A stretch of DNA of 11,536 bases from the NCBI GenBank assembly GCA_947244675.1, contig CAMXLV010000047.1:1-11536 (forward strand), written 5' to 3'. The stretch is from an uncultured Clostridium sp. (GTDB lineage: Bacteria > Bacillota_A > Clostridia > TANB77 > CAG-508). How positions within the stretch are numbered: the stretch's first letter is position 1; every line of letters starts with the position of its first letter. Below the pieces are notes generated by a model. It ran no database searches. It was given only the letters and a program-made list of their open reading frames with translations, and was not told the DNA's origin. This document shows, piece by piece, positions 1 through 8,271 of this stretch. Both the position numbers and the translations under genes were made by a program.

Positions 1-53
1 AAGAGTGTCCCTTTTTCCCCTTTAGGAGGGATTTTTGCTACGTCCCCTAGTCC
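1..53 (-). repeat. G-rich tail after the glucan synthase stop, possible edge of a dispersed repeat
   Basis: After the TAG stop of the glucan synthase, the minus strand continues with several runs of GGGA or GGGG (GGACTAGGGGACG, then AAAGGGG and AAAGGGAC). This G-richness is unlike the rest of the window. Short elements with GGGGAC and GTCCCC blocks are common between genes in low-GC Bacillota, so this may be one edge of such a repeat. No gene and no convincing terminator hairpin is seen. Only one copy is visible here, so the repeat call is a guess. Confidence 0.2.
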
Positions 54-3000
54 CTATAGTTGTACTTCTACTTGATAGCTATTTCTACTTCCATCTAGTT
101 TTATAGCTTCTTGTATTTGATTTCCATTTAATAAAATCTTACTACTTCCTTCTTCAAAACAATTTTTACTATTAGGATTTTTTACTGTTATAGAATAAAT
201 ACTTTCTTGGTATTGATATTGTATCTGATATTCTTTCCAATCTTTTGGAATACATGGTTCTATTTTTAGATAACCTTTTTCTACTTTTAATCCTAATATA
301 TTTTCAATCCCTGCTTTATAATACCAACTACTAGAACCAGTATACCAAGTCCAACCTCCTCTACCTGCTAAGTTTCCTATTCCATAAATATCAGCTGCAA
401 TTGCATATGGCTCTACTTTATATTTTTTGCTAGCTTCTTTTGTTCTTGTATGCTCAATTGGATTGATCATTCGATACAGTTCTAAAGCTTTATCACCAAA
501 TCCTAACATGGTTTGCGCTATAATTACCCAAACAGAACTATGTGTGTATTGCCCACCATTTTCTCTAACACCTGGCAGATATGCTTTAATATACCCTGGC
601 TCTAGCTTACTCTTTTCAAAAGGTGGATCTAGTAACTTAATAATTCCATTTTCTCTATCAATTAAATGATTCTCTAAACTTTCCATTGAAATATACTTCT
701 TATCATTATCACCTATCTTAGAAATTACACTCCAACTTTGTGCAATACTATCAATTCTACATTCTTCATTTTCCATACTTCCTAAAACACTACCATCGTC
801 CATAAATGCCCTTTTGTACCATCTGCCATCCCATGCATTTGTGTTGAGTGCCTTTTTTAATTGATTTCTCACTTCCTCATATTGTTTTGCCTGTTCTAGT
901 TCTTTTTTATCTTGACAAATAGGAATAAATTTCTCCAAAATTAAACTTAAGAAAAATCCTAGCCATACACTCTCTCCTCTTCCTTTATTTCCTACTGTAC
1001 TAAATCCATCATTCCAATCACCAGAACCAATTTTAGGCAAACCATTTTCACCAAAATTCAAACTCTTTTGGATCGCTCTTATACAGTGCTTATAAATACT
1101 CTCTTCTTGCTTACCTGGCAAATATTTATCATATCTCTCATCTTGCCCTTCTTCCAAAATCTTTCCTTCTAAATATGGTGTTTGAATATCTAAAATACTA
1201 GTATCCCCTGTAAATTCAATATATTCTGCTACTAAATACGGTAACCATAAGAGATCATCTGAAAATCTAGTTCTAATTCCCCTATTATTTTCTTCATGCC
1301 ACCAATGTTCAACATCTCCCTCTATAAATTGATGTCTGCTGTGTCTAATAATTTGATTTTTCATAATTTCTGGGGACAAAAACTTAAGTCCAATCGTATC
1401 TTGTAACTGATCTCTAAATCCATAGGCTCCTCCTGATTGATAATATCCTGTTCTTCCTAGTAAACGACTAGTAATAACTTGATACGTAACCCAACCATTG
1501 AGTAAAATATTAGTTGATTCTAATGGTGTATATACTTGTATTCTCCCTAAAAATTCCTTCCAAGCATTTTTTACTGCATTTAACTCTTGTTTGCAGTTTG
1601 TTACTTTTTGATACTTATAAGCTATATTTTTGCAATCTAAATCGTTTTCTTCTGCTCCTAAAATAATAGAAACTTCCTTATCTTGAAAACTTTCCAACTC
1701 AATTTCAATTTCATAAGCTATACAAGGTTTTTTTCCTAATGCATTTTGATTATTTAAAGAAACCTTTTTTAAAGCACTTGGATTTTCCAATCCACCTTCT
1801 CCTAAAAAGAAATTTTTATCTCCTGTATAAGATCTTATCCTTTCACTGCTAGAAGTATATACTCTTGTATTTTCCATTTCTTCACGATACAAATTTTTAG
1901 CTAGTAATAAATTACTATTTTGATCTAAAGTTAAGTCAATATGGCCATTAGATTTTATTTCATCTTCTCCAATTACTGGTTTCACATAATAGTATAACTT
2001 TATTTTTTTTCGATTTGGCGTTTCATTTTTCAAATGCAAAATTCCAATTTTACAACTATCCTCTCTTGGAACAAAAAAAGATACTTCCTGCCAAATTCCA
2101 TTACTTTTATGCACATACTTACTATAGCCAAATCCATAAACCACATTATAATTTCTCCCATCTGGCATTGGATTTAAACCTAGTGACCAAGCTTTTTTTG
2201 TTTCTTCTTCTTTCAAATAAATCACCTCAGATGGAATATCAAAACTTGGCTTATTCTCCCAAGAAGATACACGATTTAATCTACTATTTTTATACCAACT
2301 GTATCCTCCCATATTTTCTGTTACAATCGTTCCAAACTTTTTATTAGCCATGATATGGCTCCAAACAGTTGGAAGACGATTTTCTTTGTTTCCTCTAATA
2401 AAATATTCTTTACCATCTTCCGAAAAAGCACCATATTCATTATAATACTTTAATTTTTCAGAACTTGCTAAAATGTCAATATCTTCTTTCTCTTCTTCCC
2501 AAAATACTACTTTTGATAAATCTTCTCCCATTAATTCTTGTTTTTCTAAATAACTTTCTTCCAATTCTTTAATGTTATTTTCTAAATTTCCTTTATCACT
2601 ATCTATAATAATCTCTGCTAAAAATTCTAGTAATCCTTTATCTTCTTTGGAAATTTCACCTTGGCTTAAAGTAAAAATTCCTCCTTTTTGATTTTTCAAA
2701 TATGCCATTTGGCAATTTAAAATACGATTCTCAATTTCTTCTTTTACATAATTTTCATAGCTATGCTTTTCCTCATCTAATATAACCACTTCTGTTTCTA
2801 TTCCTTTTAGACGGAAAAAATCATAAGCTTTTAAAACTTCTTTTACTAAATAAGCTTCTGTAATGTTTCTTACCTTTAACAAAATAATCGGTAAATCTCC
2901 TGATATTCCATATTTCCACAACTCACTTTGTCGATAATTGTTTTTTCTTTCTTGCTTTTCTCTCCTTTGCGATTTAATTGGGTTATCAAAGAAAAGATAA

Positions 3001-3896
3001 GATAACATTTTTTGATAAATTGCAATATCACTTCCTTTGATCCTTAAATATCTACTTTGTGCTTCTACCCTAGCTTTTGCTAATGCAAACTCCTTTGTTA
3101 CATTTTGCATTGATTGGTATTTTTTTATATTGTTTACTACTTCTTTTTCTTCTTCATGAACTGATACTATGAAATCAATAATTGCTTTTTCTTGTGGTTT
3201 TACTTTAATGGTTCTTTTTATCGCAACAATACTTTCTGTTACTAATCCCATTTTCTTGGAAAAAGGAATTGAATGCTCTACCATATAAGGAATTCCTAAA
3301 TTTCCTCTTCCTATAAACTTTTCTTTGTCTATTTCATATTCTAAATCCCCAACTGTTTCACTATTTGTGGATAAATTGATTCCTAAATAGTATTTTTGTT
3401 TCGTTATATCCCTATTTTTTCTTTCTATTAAAATACTGTTAGTTTCTTCTTCTAGTTTGTGAATTAAAAACAAATTATTAAAAGCTTCATGGGCATAATC
3501 TTGTTCTTTTTGTGATAAAACAGGTTCAAAATAACTAGTTACTTCTAAGATTTCTTCTTCTTTTCCCTGATTTTCTAAAATAATTCTTCTTAGCTCTACT
3601 GGCTTTGTACTACTTATTGTTGTTTGAATTTTAGCTTTCATATTTCCATTTACAATTTCTTGTTCATTCTTGTCTGGCATAAAACTAATTTGGTACTGAC
3701 TTTCTTTATTTCTATTATAAGAATAATTAGAACTTATTATATTTTTAGTTTTAATATTTTTTATCGTAAATAGAATTCCTTGTGCATAATCATCACTTGG
3801 TTTAAAGCGATTGATATAAATATCCTTGTATTTACTAACACCTTGTCCTTTCTGGTTCATAGCAATGGTATAATTTTCATTTGAAATAAAGTTACC
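54..3896 (-). CDS. ndvB: Cyclic beta-1,2-glucan synthase, C-terminal segment (GH94 phosphorylase half), reached through a +1 shift at 3897
   Basis: Last third of one NdvB/ChvB/Cgs-type protein; composite residues 1406-2685. The first ATG in this frame is at 3860, but homologous sequence starts earlier (GNFISNENYTI, from 3896). No ribosome binding site precedes 3860, so this is not an independent gene. The first part is the beta-sandwich found beside GH94 domains (ELRRIILEN, then TSYFEPVLS, near the start). A second such domain precedes the (alpha/alpha)6 barrel, which begins near GYYQSGGAYGFRDQLQDT. The GDWNDG motif at about 1001-1029 carries the GH94 catalytic aspartate, and HSRHQFIEGDVEHWWHEE is typical of the family. 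In known Cgs proteins this domain phosphorolyses beta-1,2-glucan and controls chain length. The frame ends at TAG (54-56). The function is firmly recognised; joining it to the upstream segments by recoding is inference. Confidence 0.88.
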   Translation of the reverse strand, partial: GNFISNENYTIAMNQKGQGVSKYKDIYINRFKPSDDYAQGILFTIKNIKTKNIISSNYSYNRNKESQYQISFMPDKNEQEIVNGNMKAKIQTTISSTKPVELRRIILENQGKEEEILEVTSYFEPVLSQKEQDYAHEAFNNLFLIHKLEEETNSILIERKNRDITKQKYYLGINLSTNSETVGDLEYEIDKEKFIGRGNLGIPYMVEHSIPFSKKMGLVTESIVAIKRTIKVKPQEKAIIDFIVSVHEEEKEVVNNIKKYQSMQNVTKEFALAKARVEAQSRYLRIKGSDIAIYQKMLSYLFFDNPIKSQRREKQERKNNYRQSELWKYGISGDLPIILLKVRNITEAYLVKEVLKAYDFFRLKGIETEVVILDEEKHSYENYVKEEIENRILNCQMAYLKNQKGGIFTLSQGEISKEDKGLLEFLAEIIIDSDKGNLENNIKELEESYLEKQELMGEDLSKVVFWEEEKEDIDILASSEKLKYYNEYGAFSEDGKEYFIRGNKENRLPTVWSHIMANKKFGTIVTENMGGYSWYKNSRLNRVSSWENKPSFDIPSEVIYLKEEETKKAWSLGLNPMPDGRNYNVVYGFGYSKYVHKSNGIWQEVSFFVPREDSCKIGILHLKNETPNRKKIKLYYYVKPVIGEDEIKSNGHIDLTLDQNSNLLLAKNLYREEMENTRVYTSSSERIRSYTGDKNFFLGEGGLENPSALKKVSLNNQNALGKKPCIAYEIEIELESFQDKEVSIILGAEENDLDCKNIAYKYQKVTNCKQELNAVKNAWKEFLGRIQVYTPLESTNILLNGWVTYQVITSRLLGRTGYYQSGGAYGFRDQLQDTIGLKFLSPEIMKNQIIRHSRHQFIEGDVEHWWHEENNRGIRTRFSDDLLWLPYLVAEYIEFTGDTSILDIQTPYLEGKILEEGQDERYDKYLPGKQEESIYKHCIRAIQKSLNFGENGLPKIGSGDWNDGFSTVGNKGRGESVWLGFFLSLILEKFIPICQDKKELEQAKQYEEVRNQLKKALNTNAWDGRWYKRAFMDDGSVLGSMENEECRIDSIAQSWSVISKIGDNDKKYISMESLENHLIDRENGIIKLLDPPFEKSKLEPGYIKAYLPGVRENGGQYTHSSVWVIIAQTMLGFGDKALELYRMINPIEHTRTKEASKKYKVEPYAIAADIYGIGNLAGRGGWTWYTGSSSWYYKAGIENILGLKVEKGYLKIEPCIPKDWKEYQIQYQYQESIYSITVKNPNSKNCFEEGSSKILLNGNQIQEAIKLDGSRNSYQVEVQL

Positions 3897-3903
3897 GTCG
3901 AAT
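3892..3903 (-). other. Putative +1 recoding site 2 in the glucan synthase (CGA-CGG-U, stop directly after)
   Basis: The minus strand reads ATT CGA CGG TAA. The frame needed downstream is closed by a TAA at 3905-3903, and the upstream frame is closed by the TAA at 3894-3892. The shift must therefore fall within 3902-3895, whatever one thinks of homology. Skipping the C of CGG gives CGA GGT AAC TTT; slippage one codon earlier (ATT, skip C, GAC GGT) is also possible. The CGG next to a stop codon resembles classical +1 sites with a slow A-site codon. The site lies at the joint between the cyclisation domain and the GH94 half. Confidence 0.65.
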
Positions 3904-6396
3904 TAACCTTTCATCCAATTTTTTATAGGTATTTTTCACATAATTTTCGTAATCTTTGTATTTTAATTTTTCTACTTTTTCTTTCTTTTCCTTTGTGATA
4001 ATTGCTCTTTCTGGCATAGTTTCTTGTAATAATATACTAACCGCTTCTATGGCTGGGTTTTGCATAAATCTTTTTTGCAAAATATGGTTAGAAAATAAAT
4101 TGTTGATACTAAGCAATATCAATCCTTGATGATGTGCCATATAGGTTTTAACAATTGCTGATTTTTGATTCTTTTCAACTCGCTCTGGTGTATAATCAAT
4201 AGCTTCATAAAATCCAAATTTACCATACATCCCTTCACTTTCTAATCTTTTTAAATTCTTAACTTCTTCTCTTGGCACTTCTCCAATTGCTAGTACTCCA
4301 CCATAACTTGCCACTACCATTTCATCAGCCAGTCCTCTTTTTAAGCCAAGCCATGGTATTCCAAAAGCCTTATACTGATAGTTTCCTTGTAAGTCTTTTA
4401 CATTAAAAGCTGATTCCGAGATTCCCCATGGTAATTTCAAATTCTTGCTATATTCCATCTGGGTTTTAATTAGAAATTGACAAGATTCATCAAGAAGACT
4501 TCCTTCATATTTAGGCATATTAATATTTGGCATTAAATATTCAAATGCTGTTCCTGACCAAGAAATCAAACCTTTGTATTTTCCAAGTGTTGTTAATGTT
4601 CGACTCAAGAAATTCCAATGTCTACTTGGTATATCTTTTTTTGCAATCGCAACAAAACTTGCCTGTCTTGCTTCTGATGCCAATAAGTCATAATAAGAAT
4701 CTGTTAATTTGTTTTCTTCTACATTAAAACCGATAGAAAAAATTTGTTGTTCATAACTATATAATACACTAAAATTCGTATGATTGATTATTTCTTCTAC
4801 ACTATTAATTATACTTCTTTCTTCTCCAATTTCTTCTAAAAATGATTTGGTTACATATAAATATCCTACTAAATTACCACTATCAACTGTTGATACATAT
4901 CTTGGAAGAAGTGGCTCTTTGGTTCTAATGTTATACCAATTGTAAAGATGTCCATTCCATTTTTCTAGGCTTGCAATGGATTCAATTATTTTAGTTAGTA
5001 ACTTACGTGCTTTTTCCAAAGAAATATATTGAAGGTCATATGCCGAAATAACTGCTAATAAAGAAAGTCCTATATTGGTTGATGAAGTCCTAAGAACCAC
5101 TTTTTCTTTTCTATCTTCTTGATAATTATCTGGGATTAAATAATGGTTTTCTTCTGTTAAATACGTATCAAAGAAATCCCATGTCTTTTTTCCTAAAGTC
5201 AAAAGATAATCTTTTTCTTCTTGATTCAATTGTTCTATTGCTTTTGTTTTTTCTTTTTCTTGGCTAATATACCACATAATAGTTGGAACTAATGCCCAAT
5301 ATATTCCAATCCATATACCAAATAGATTCATTTTTAATAAGCCTAATCCCACAGCAATACTTCCTACTAACACATTAATTGCCATTTGGTTATAATAAGC
5401 TGCTAAATTTGATTTTGCTTGTTTTTCCGCTTCTTCTGATGTCATCCATTCTAAAAGATGTTTTTTAGATATTGCCATACGATAAATTGTTTTTACAATT
5501 GCTTTTAAGGAAACATAGGCTTTATATGGTAAACATCCTAAAGTAATTAAAGCTCTTAAAATAGCCCCCTTTAGACTTGTTACCTTTGGTGCAAATGTGT
5601 TTTGTCTTTGTTCTCCTTCTTTTTTAAAAATAGCATAGTTTATTAATTCCAATAAATATGGAAAAATAGATACCAACAGTAAAATGCCTACAACACCATA
5701 AATTGATTTTGTTTCTTTGATTCCTATTATATTACAATAAAGAATGGCTACTAGAATTGAAATTTCGATTACACTTCTTCTTAAATTGTCTAATATTTTA
5801 ACTTTAGATAGTAAATTCAAGGGACTTTTTCTCTTTAACCATTTCATAATTTGCCAATCTCCACGAATCCACCTAGAAAGTCGATTCATAAAACTATTGT
5901 ATTTGGTTGGATAACCATCCATTAATACAATATCAGATACTAATCCGCATCGTAAGTAACATCCCTCTAACAAGTCATGACTCAAGACTGTATTTTCTGG
6001 AATCTGGTTTTCTAATATTGCACTATAGACTTTTAAATCATAAATCCCTTTTCCTGTAAAAATTCCCTCTTGAAAATTATCTTGATAAATATCTGATATT
6101 GCATTAGTATAAAAATCAGTACCACCTAATCCTGCAAATATTTTGGTAAACATCGTTTTATAGCTAATATTCAAATTGACACCTACTCTTGGTTGCATGA
6201 TGCCATACCCTTCTTGGACTCGAGTTTTTTCTTGATTCATTACTGGTATATTTAGAATGTGTGACATGGCTCCTACTAATTCAAAAGCAGAATTAAGTGT
6301 TAAATCAGTATCTGCATCTAGGGTAATGATATATTTTATCTCTTCTTTGGGTGATTCTTCTAAAGTATTTACTCGAAATGGATTTTTGATTTTTCC
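3892..6396 (-). CDS. ndvB: Cyclic beta-1,2-glucan synthase, middle segment (GT84 catalytic core, membrane helices, glucoamylase-like domain)
   Basis: Composite residues 573-1405 of the NdvB-type protein. The frame opens right after the CGG at 6397. The first ATG (6267) lies inside the glycosyltransferase domain, past its acidic motif, with a GGAG only two bases before it, so it is not a believable start. In order: GKIKNPFRVNTLEE; ITLDADTD at composite 599-603, the nucleotide-sugar and metal-binding aspartates of GT84; SHDLLEG near 710; RWIRGDWQ near 745-752 (a QxxRW-like motif). Membrane helices follow near 782-830 and 909-950. A glucoamylase-like domain lies at about 990-1355 (LRTSSTNIGLSLLAVISAYD, STVDSGNLVGYL, SWSGTAFEYLMP). 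In Cgs enzymes this domain does the transglycosylation that closes the ring. The frame ends with CGA CGG TAA at 3900-3892; a +1 shift there enters the GH94 segment. Confidence 0.88.
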   Translation of the reverse strand, partial: GKIKNPFRVNTLEESPKEEIKYIITLDADTDLTLNSAFELVGAMSHILNIPVMNQEKTRVQEGYGIMQPRVGVNLNISYKTMFTKIFAGLGGTDFYTNAISDIYQDNFQEGIFTGKGIYDLKVYSAILENQIPENTVLSHDLLEGCYLRCGLVSDIVLMDGYPTKYNSFMNRLSRWIRGDWQIMKWLKRKSPLNLLSKVKILDNLRRSVIEISILVAILYCNIIGIKETKSIYGVVGILLLVSIFPYLLELINYAIFKKEGEQRQNTFAPKVTSLKGAILRALITLGCLPYKAYVSLKAIVKTIYRMAISKKHLLEWMTSEEAEKQAKSNLAAYYNQMAINVLVGSIAVGLGLLKMNLFGIWIGIYWALVPTIMWYISQEKEKTKAIEQLNQEEKDYLLTLGKKTWDFFDTYLTEENHYLIPDNYQEDRKEKVVLRTSSTNIGLSLLAVISAYDLQYISLEKARKLLTKIIESIASLEKWNGHLYNWYNIRTKEPLLPRYVSTVDSGNLVGYLYVTKSFLEEIGEERSIINSVEEIINHTNFSVLYSYEQQIFSIGFNVEENKLTDSYYDLLASEARQASFVAIAKKDIPSRHWNFLSRTLTTLGKYKGLISWSGTAFEYLMPNINMPKYEGSLLDESCQFLIKTQMEYSKNLKLPWGISESAFNVKDLQGNYQYKAFGIPWLGLKRGLADEMVVASYGGVLAIGEVPREEVKNLKRLESEGMYGKFGFYEAIDYTPERVEKNQKSAIVKTYMAHHQGLILLSINNLFSNHILQKRFMQNPAIEAVSILLQETMPERAIITKEKKEKVEKLKYKDYENYVKNTYKKLDERLIRR

Positions 6397-8113
6397 GAAG
6401 CAAATATTGATTAAACTGACTCAGCATTCCTCTTTTTCTTTCCCATCCTAAATAAGAAGCTTCTTTTTCGTTCCATTCTCTTTTTCGATAGATAAATCCA
6501 AAAATAGGCATTTCTCTTTGCTCTGTTTGATATTTTTCATTGAGTTCTTTGACTAATTTTTCTCCTTCTTTTATTACTTCTTTGTCACTTTCTTCCTCTT
6601 GTTTATTACTTTGTGTACAATCTCCTAATAAACAAAAATAGATGTTTTTTGATTGATTTGCTAAATAAAATACTTCTAACTTTTTCATCAGTTCTTGCAC
6701 TTTCTCTTTAGCATTTAAAATAGTTGGTATTACTACCATGGTTTTATGTTTTTCATCAATTCCTTGTAAAAAGTCTAGTTTTGGAATTAATTTTGGTTTG
6801 ACTATTTTGCTCAGTATATATTGTACGATTTGAATGGCTATCTCCGATGCAGGAATAAGGAAGAGCAAAATATTCCAAAGGTTAATTTCTAAAAAACTAC
6901 TCATTCCAATGGATAATAAAATACTACAAATACTTACTCCTAATACATAAGCTTTAGCTTTATCTCCTGAGTTCATCTTTCTACTTATTTTGTAGTTTAA
7001 TAAGTCATAAAGCTGATTAATGCCTTGGTCAATTAGGTAATACCCAATATGTTGCTGTTTAGTGTTTTCTTTTCCTTGTTTAGCTAATTCTAGTGCTTTT
7101 TTAGCAATATAAATTTCTGAAATTTTAGTTTTTTGGCTGATTTCTTTAATGTTGTTTCTATAGTATTCTTTGGTTTTATCATCCATTTTTTCATATACTT
7201 TACTAGGATCTTGCCTTAAAATCTCTTCTACACCATTGATTCTTTCAAAGATTTCTAAAAAGTTAATTCTTTGAATTTTTTTGATACTTGTAATACTATT
7301 TCCAATAGATACTTTTTTTACAGCTATATCAAAGTGTTCTTTTTGAATTACTTCTGAAACGGTTGTTCCTGTCATCTCAATGGTTTCTTCTAATGCTTTT
7401 AAATAACTATATCCCTTTTTTCCATAACGTTTTAGAATATATGACATATATTCAATAAAAGGATATTTCATGTTTTCTTGATTTTTGGCTTGGCTCATTT
7501 TAAATTTACTAACTTTTGGCTTATTTTCTACTAACCTTTCTACTATGTTTTCTGCTTTGGATTTTTGCATTTGGGAAGCATATATTTTCTCACAAATTTC
7601 ACGAATATTTTCAATAATAGCAATTTGAAGAAATATTCCAATATTCCATATTTCTTCCATACTTAATGTTTTTTTGCTTTGATAACTAATTAAATAATCT
7701 GTTAAGTCTTTTTTTTCAATTTTATTATCTGTGTAAGCTACGATTTCTGATGCTAATACATAAATTCTAGCAAATCCTTCATAAGGTCCATTTCCTATCC
7801 CTACAAAGTTGGTGTATTTTTTTAAAGGTAATTCTTTTTCTATTTGTTTAACTGTTTCTTCAATGATATAAAAATTGTCTAATAACCATTCTCCTGCTGG
7901 ATGTATGTTAATTTCTAAGTTTAAATGCTGATTTAATAAATGATATACTTGTTCAATTACTTTGAAATTTTCTAACATTTGTGGTACAGGATAAGTTTCT
8001 TTTTGGGATTGGTTTTTTAGATTATGGTTTGAAGCTATTTTTTGCATATGACTTTCTAACTGTCCTTTATCTATTAAGGTACCATTTATTTTTAATACTT
8101 TGTTTATTTTCAA
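6305..8113 (-). CDS. ndvB: Cyclic beta-1,2-glucan synthase, N-terminal segment
   Basis: Start of the NdvB-type protein. The start is TTG at 8113, chosen because AAGGAG sits 10 bases upstream and no in-frame ATG fits better. HPAGEWLLDNFYIIEE is a hallmark of the family's N-terminal cytosolic region, followed by helical sequence (GIFLQIAIIENIREICEKIY). One or two membrane helices lie at about residues 387-440. The GT84 fold begins near 450 (KTMVVIPTIL, then LGWERKRGMLSQFNQYLL up to residue 572). At the CGG at 6397-6395 homology leaves this frame: the last 30 residues of the 602-residue reading (ISSKYFRRITQRRDK and on) are not family-like, and the frame stops at 6305. A +1 shift at that CGG continues the family sequence. 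The three segments joined give 2685 residues, close to the roughly 2800 of the proteobacterial enzymes. A product ending at 6305 would lack the catalytic aspartates. Confidence 0.88.
   Translation of the reverse strand: MKINKVLKINGTLIDKGQLESHMQKIASNHNLKNQSQKETYPVPQMLENFKVIEQVYHLLNQHLNLEINIHPAGEWLLDNFYIIEETVKQIEKELPLKKYTNFVGIGNGPYEGFARIYVLASEIVAYTDNKIEKKDLTDYLISYQSKKTLSMEEIWNIGIFLQIAIIENIREICEKIYASQMQKSKAENIVERLVENKPKVSKFKMSQAKNQENMKYPFIEYMSYILKRYGKKGYSYLKALEETIEMTGTTVSEVIQKEHFDIAVKKVSIGNSITSIKKIQRINFLEIFERINGVEEILRQDPSKVYEKMDDKTKEYYRNNIKEISQKTKISEIYIAKKALELAKQGKENTKQQHIGYYLIDQGINQLYDLLNYKISRKMNSGDKAKAYVLGVSICSILLSIGMSSFLEINLWNILLFLIPASEIAIQIVQYILSKIVKPKLIPKLDFLQGIDEKHKTMVVIPTILNAKEKVQELMKKLEVFYLANQSKNIYFCLLGDCTQSNKQEEESDKEVIKEGEKLVKELNEKYQTEQREMPIFGFIYRKREWNEKEASYLGWERKRGMLSQFNQYLLRKNQKSISSKYFRRITQRRDKIYHYPRCRY
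6394..6400 (-). other. Putative +1 recoding site 1 in the glucan synthase (CUU-CGG-A)
   Basis: On the minus strand the codons are TTG CTT CGG AAA. Dropping the C at 6397 gives CTT GGA AAA ATC AAA AAT, i.e. LL-G-KIKN, which leads straight into the conserved GT84 sequence and DADTD. Upstream, the second frame has a TGA about 25 bases away, so the shift cannot lie much further upstream; homology places it here. A P-site CUU is also the slippery codon of the bacterial prfB site (CUU-UGA-C). No Shine-Dalgarno-like stimulator is seen in the dozen bases upstream. The frame change is seen directly; that it happens in translation is inference. Confidence 0.65.
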
Positions 8114-8123
8114 AAAAATTCCA

Positions 8124-8129
8124 CTCCTT
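8124..8129 (-). promoter_or_regulatory. Ribosome binding site that sets the TTG start of the glucan synthase
   Basis: AAGGAG on the minus strand, ten bases before TTG at 8113. It is the only good Shine-Dalgarno sequence near the beginning of this reading frame, so it decides for the TTG start. The stretch upstream (8130-8235) is very A/T-rich and must hold the promoter, but I found no -35/-10 pair I would defend. Confidence 0.7.
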
Positions 8130-8235
8130 GCTTTTATTTTTGTTTTACATTTATTGTTTGCAAAGTGTGGAAATTTTATGCATTTTTGTTTTTTTATTTT
8201 TTAAAACAAAAGAGCATAATTAAAATTTTACTATT

Positions 8236-8271
8236 AGAAAAGGACACTCGATTATGAGTGCCTCCTTTTCT
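8236..8271 (-). terminator. Stem-loop containing the stop codon of the 135-aa membrane protein gene
   Basis: Inverted repeat: AGAAAAGGACACTC at 8236-8249 pairs with GAGTG (8256-8260) plus TCCTTTTCT (8263-8271), with a two-base bulge at 8261-8262. The six-base loop 8250-8255 contains the TAA stop (8254-8252). On the minus strand only a poor T-stretch follows, so termination strength is uncertain; it may instead protect the 3' end of the mRNA. Confidence 0.45.

Noticed and set aside
427..2347. Plus-strand reading frames opposite the glucan synthase (for example 427-669 and 2015-2347)
   Set aside because: They are shadows of the conserved minus-strand gene, without ribosome binding sites or recognisable protein features.
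3840..3860. Separate phosphorylase gene starting with ATG at 3860
   Set aside because: No ribosome binding site is present, and homologous residues (GNFISNENYTI) lie upstream in frame. A stand-alone beta-1,2-oligoglucan phosphorylase was considered, but the upstream GT84 segment with 44 bp or less between frames argues for one gene.
3898..3900. CGA rather than CGG as the general shift codon
   Set aside because: CGA is read as ordinary Arg elsewhere in the same protein (for example in NPFRVNTL and FMNRLSRW), and the other two sites have no CGA.
6138..6267. Separate gene starting with ATG at 6267
   Set aside because: It would start after the GT84 DADTD motif, its GGAG is only two bases from the ATG, and family sequence continues upstream to 6396.
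8130..8235. Promoter of the glucan synthase gene
   Set aside because: Candidate boxes such as TTGCAA or TAAAAT exist but none pair at 16-18 bases; in this A/T-rich stretch single hexamers mean little.
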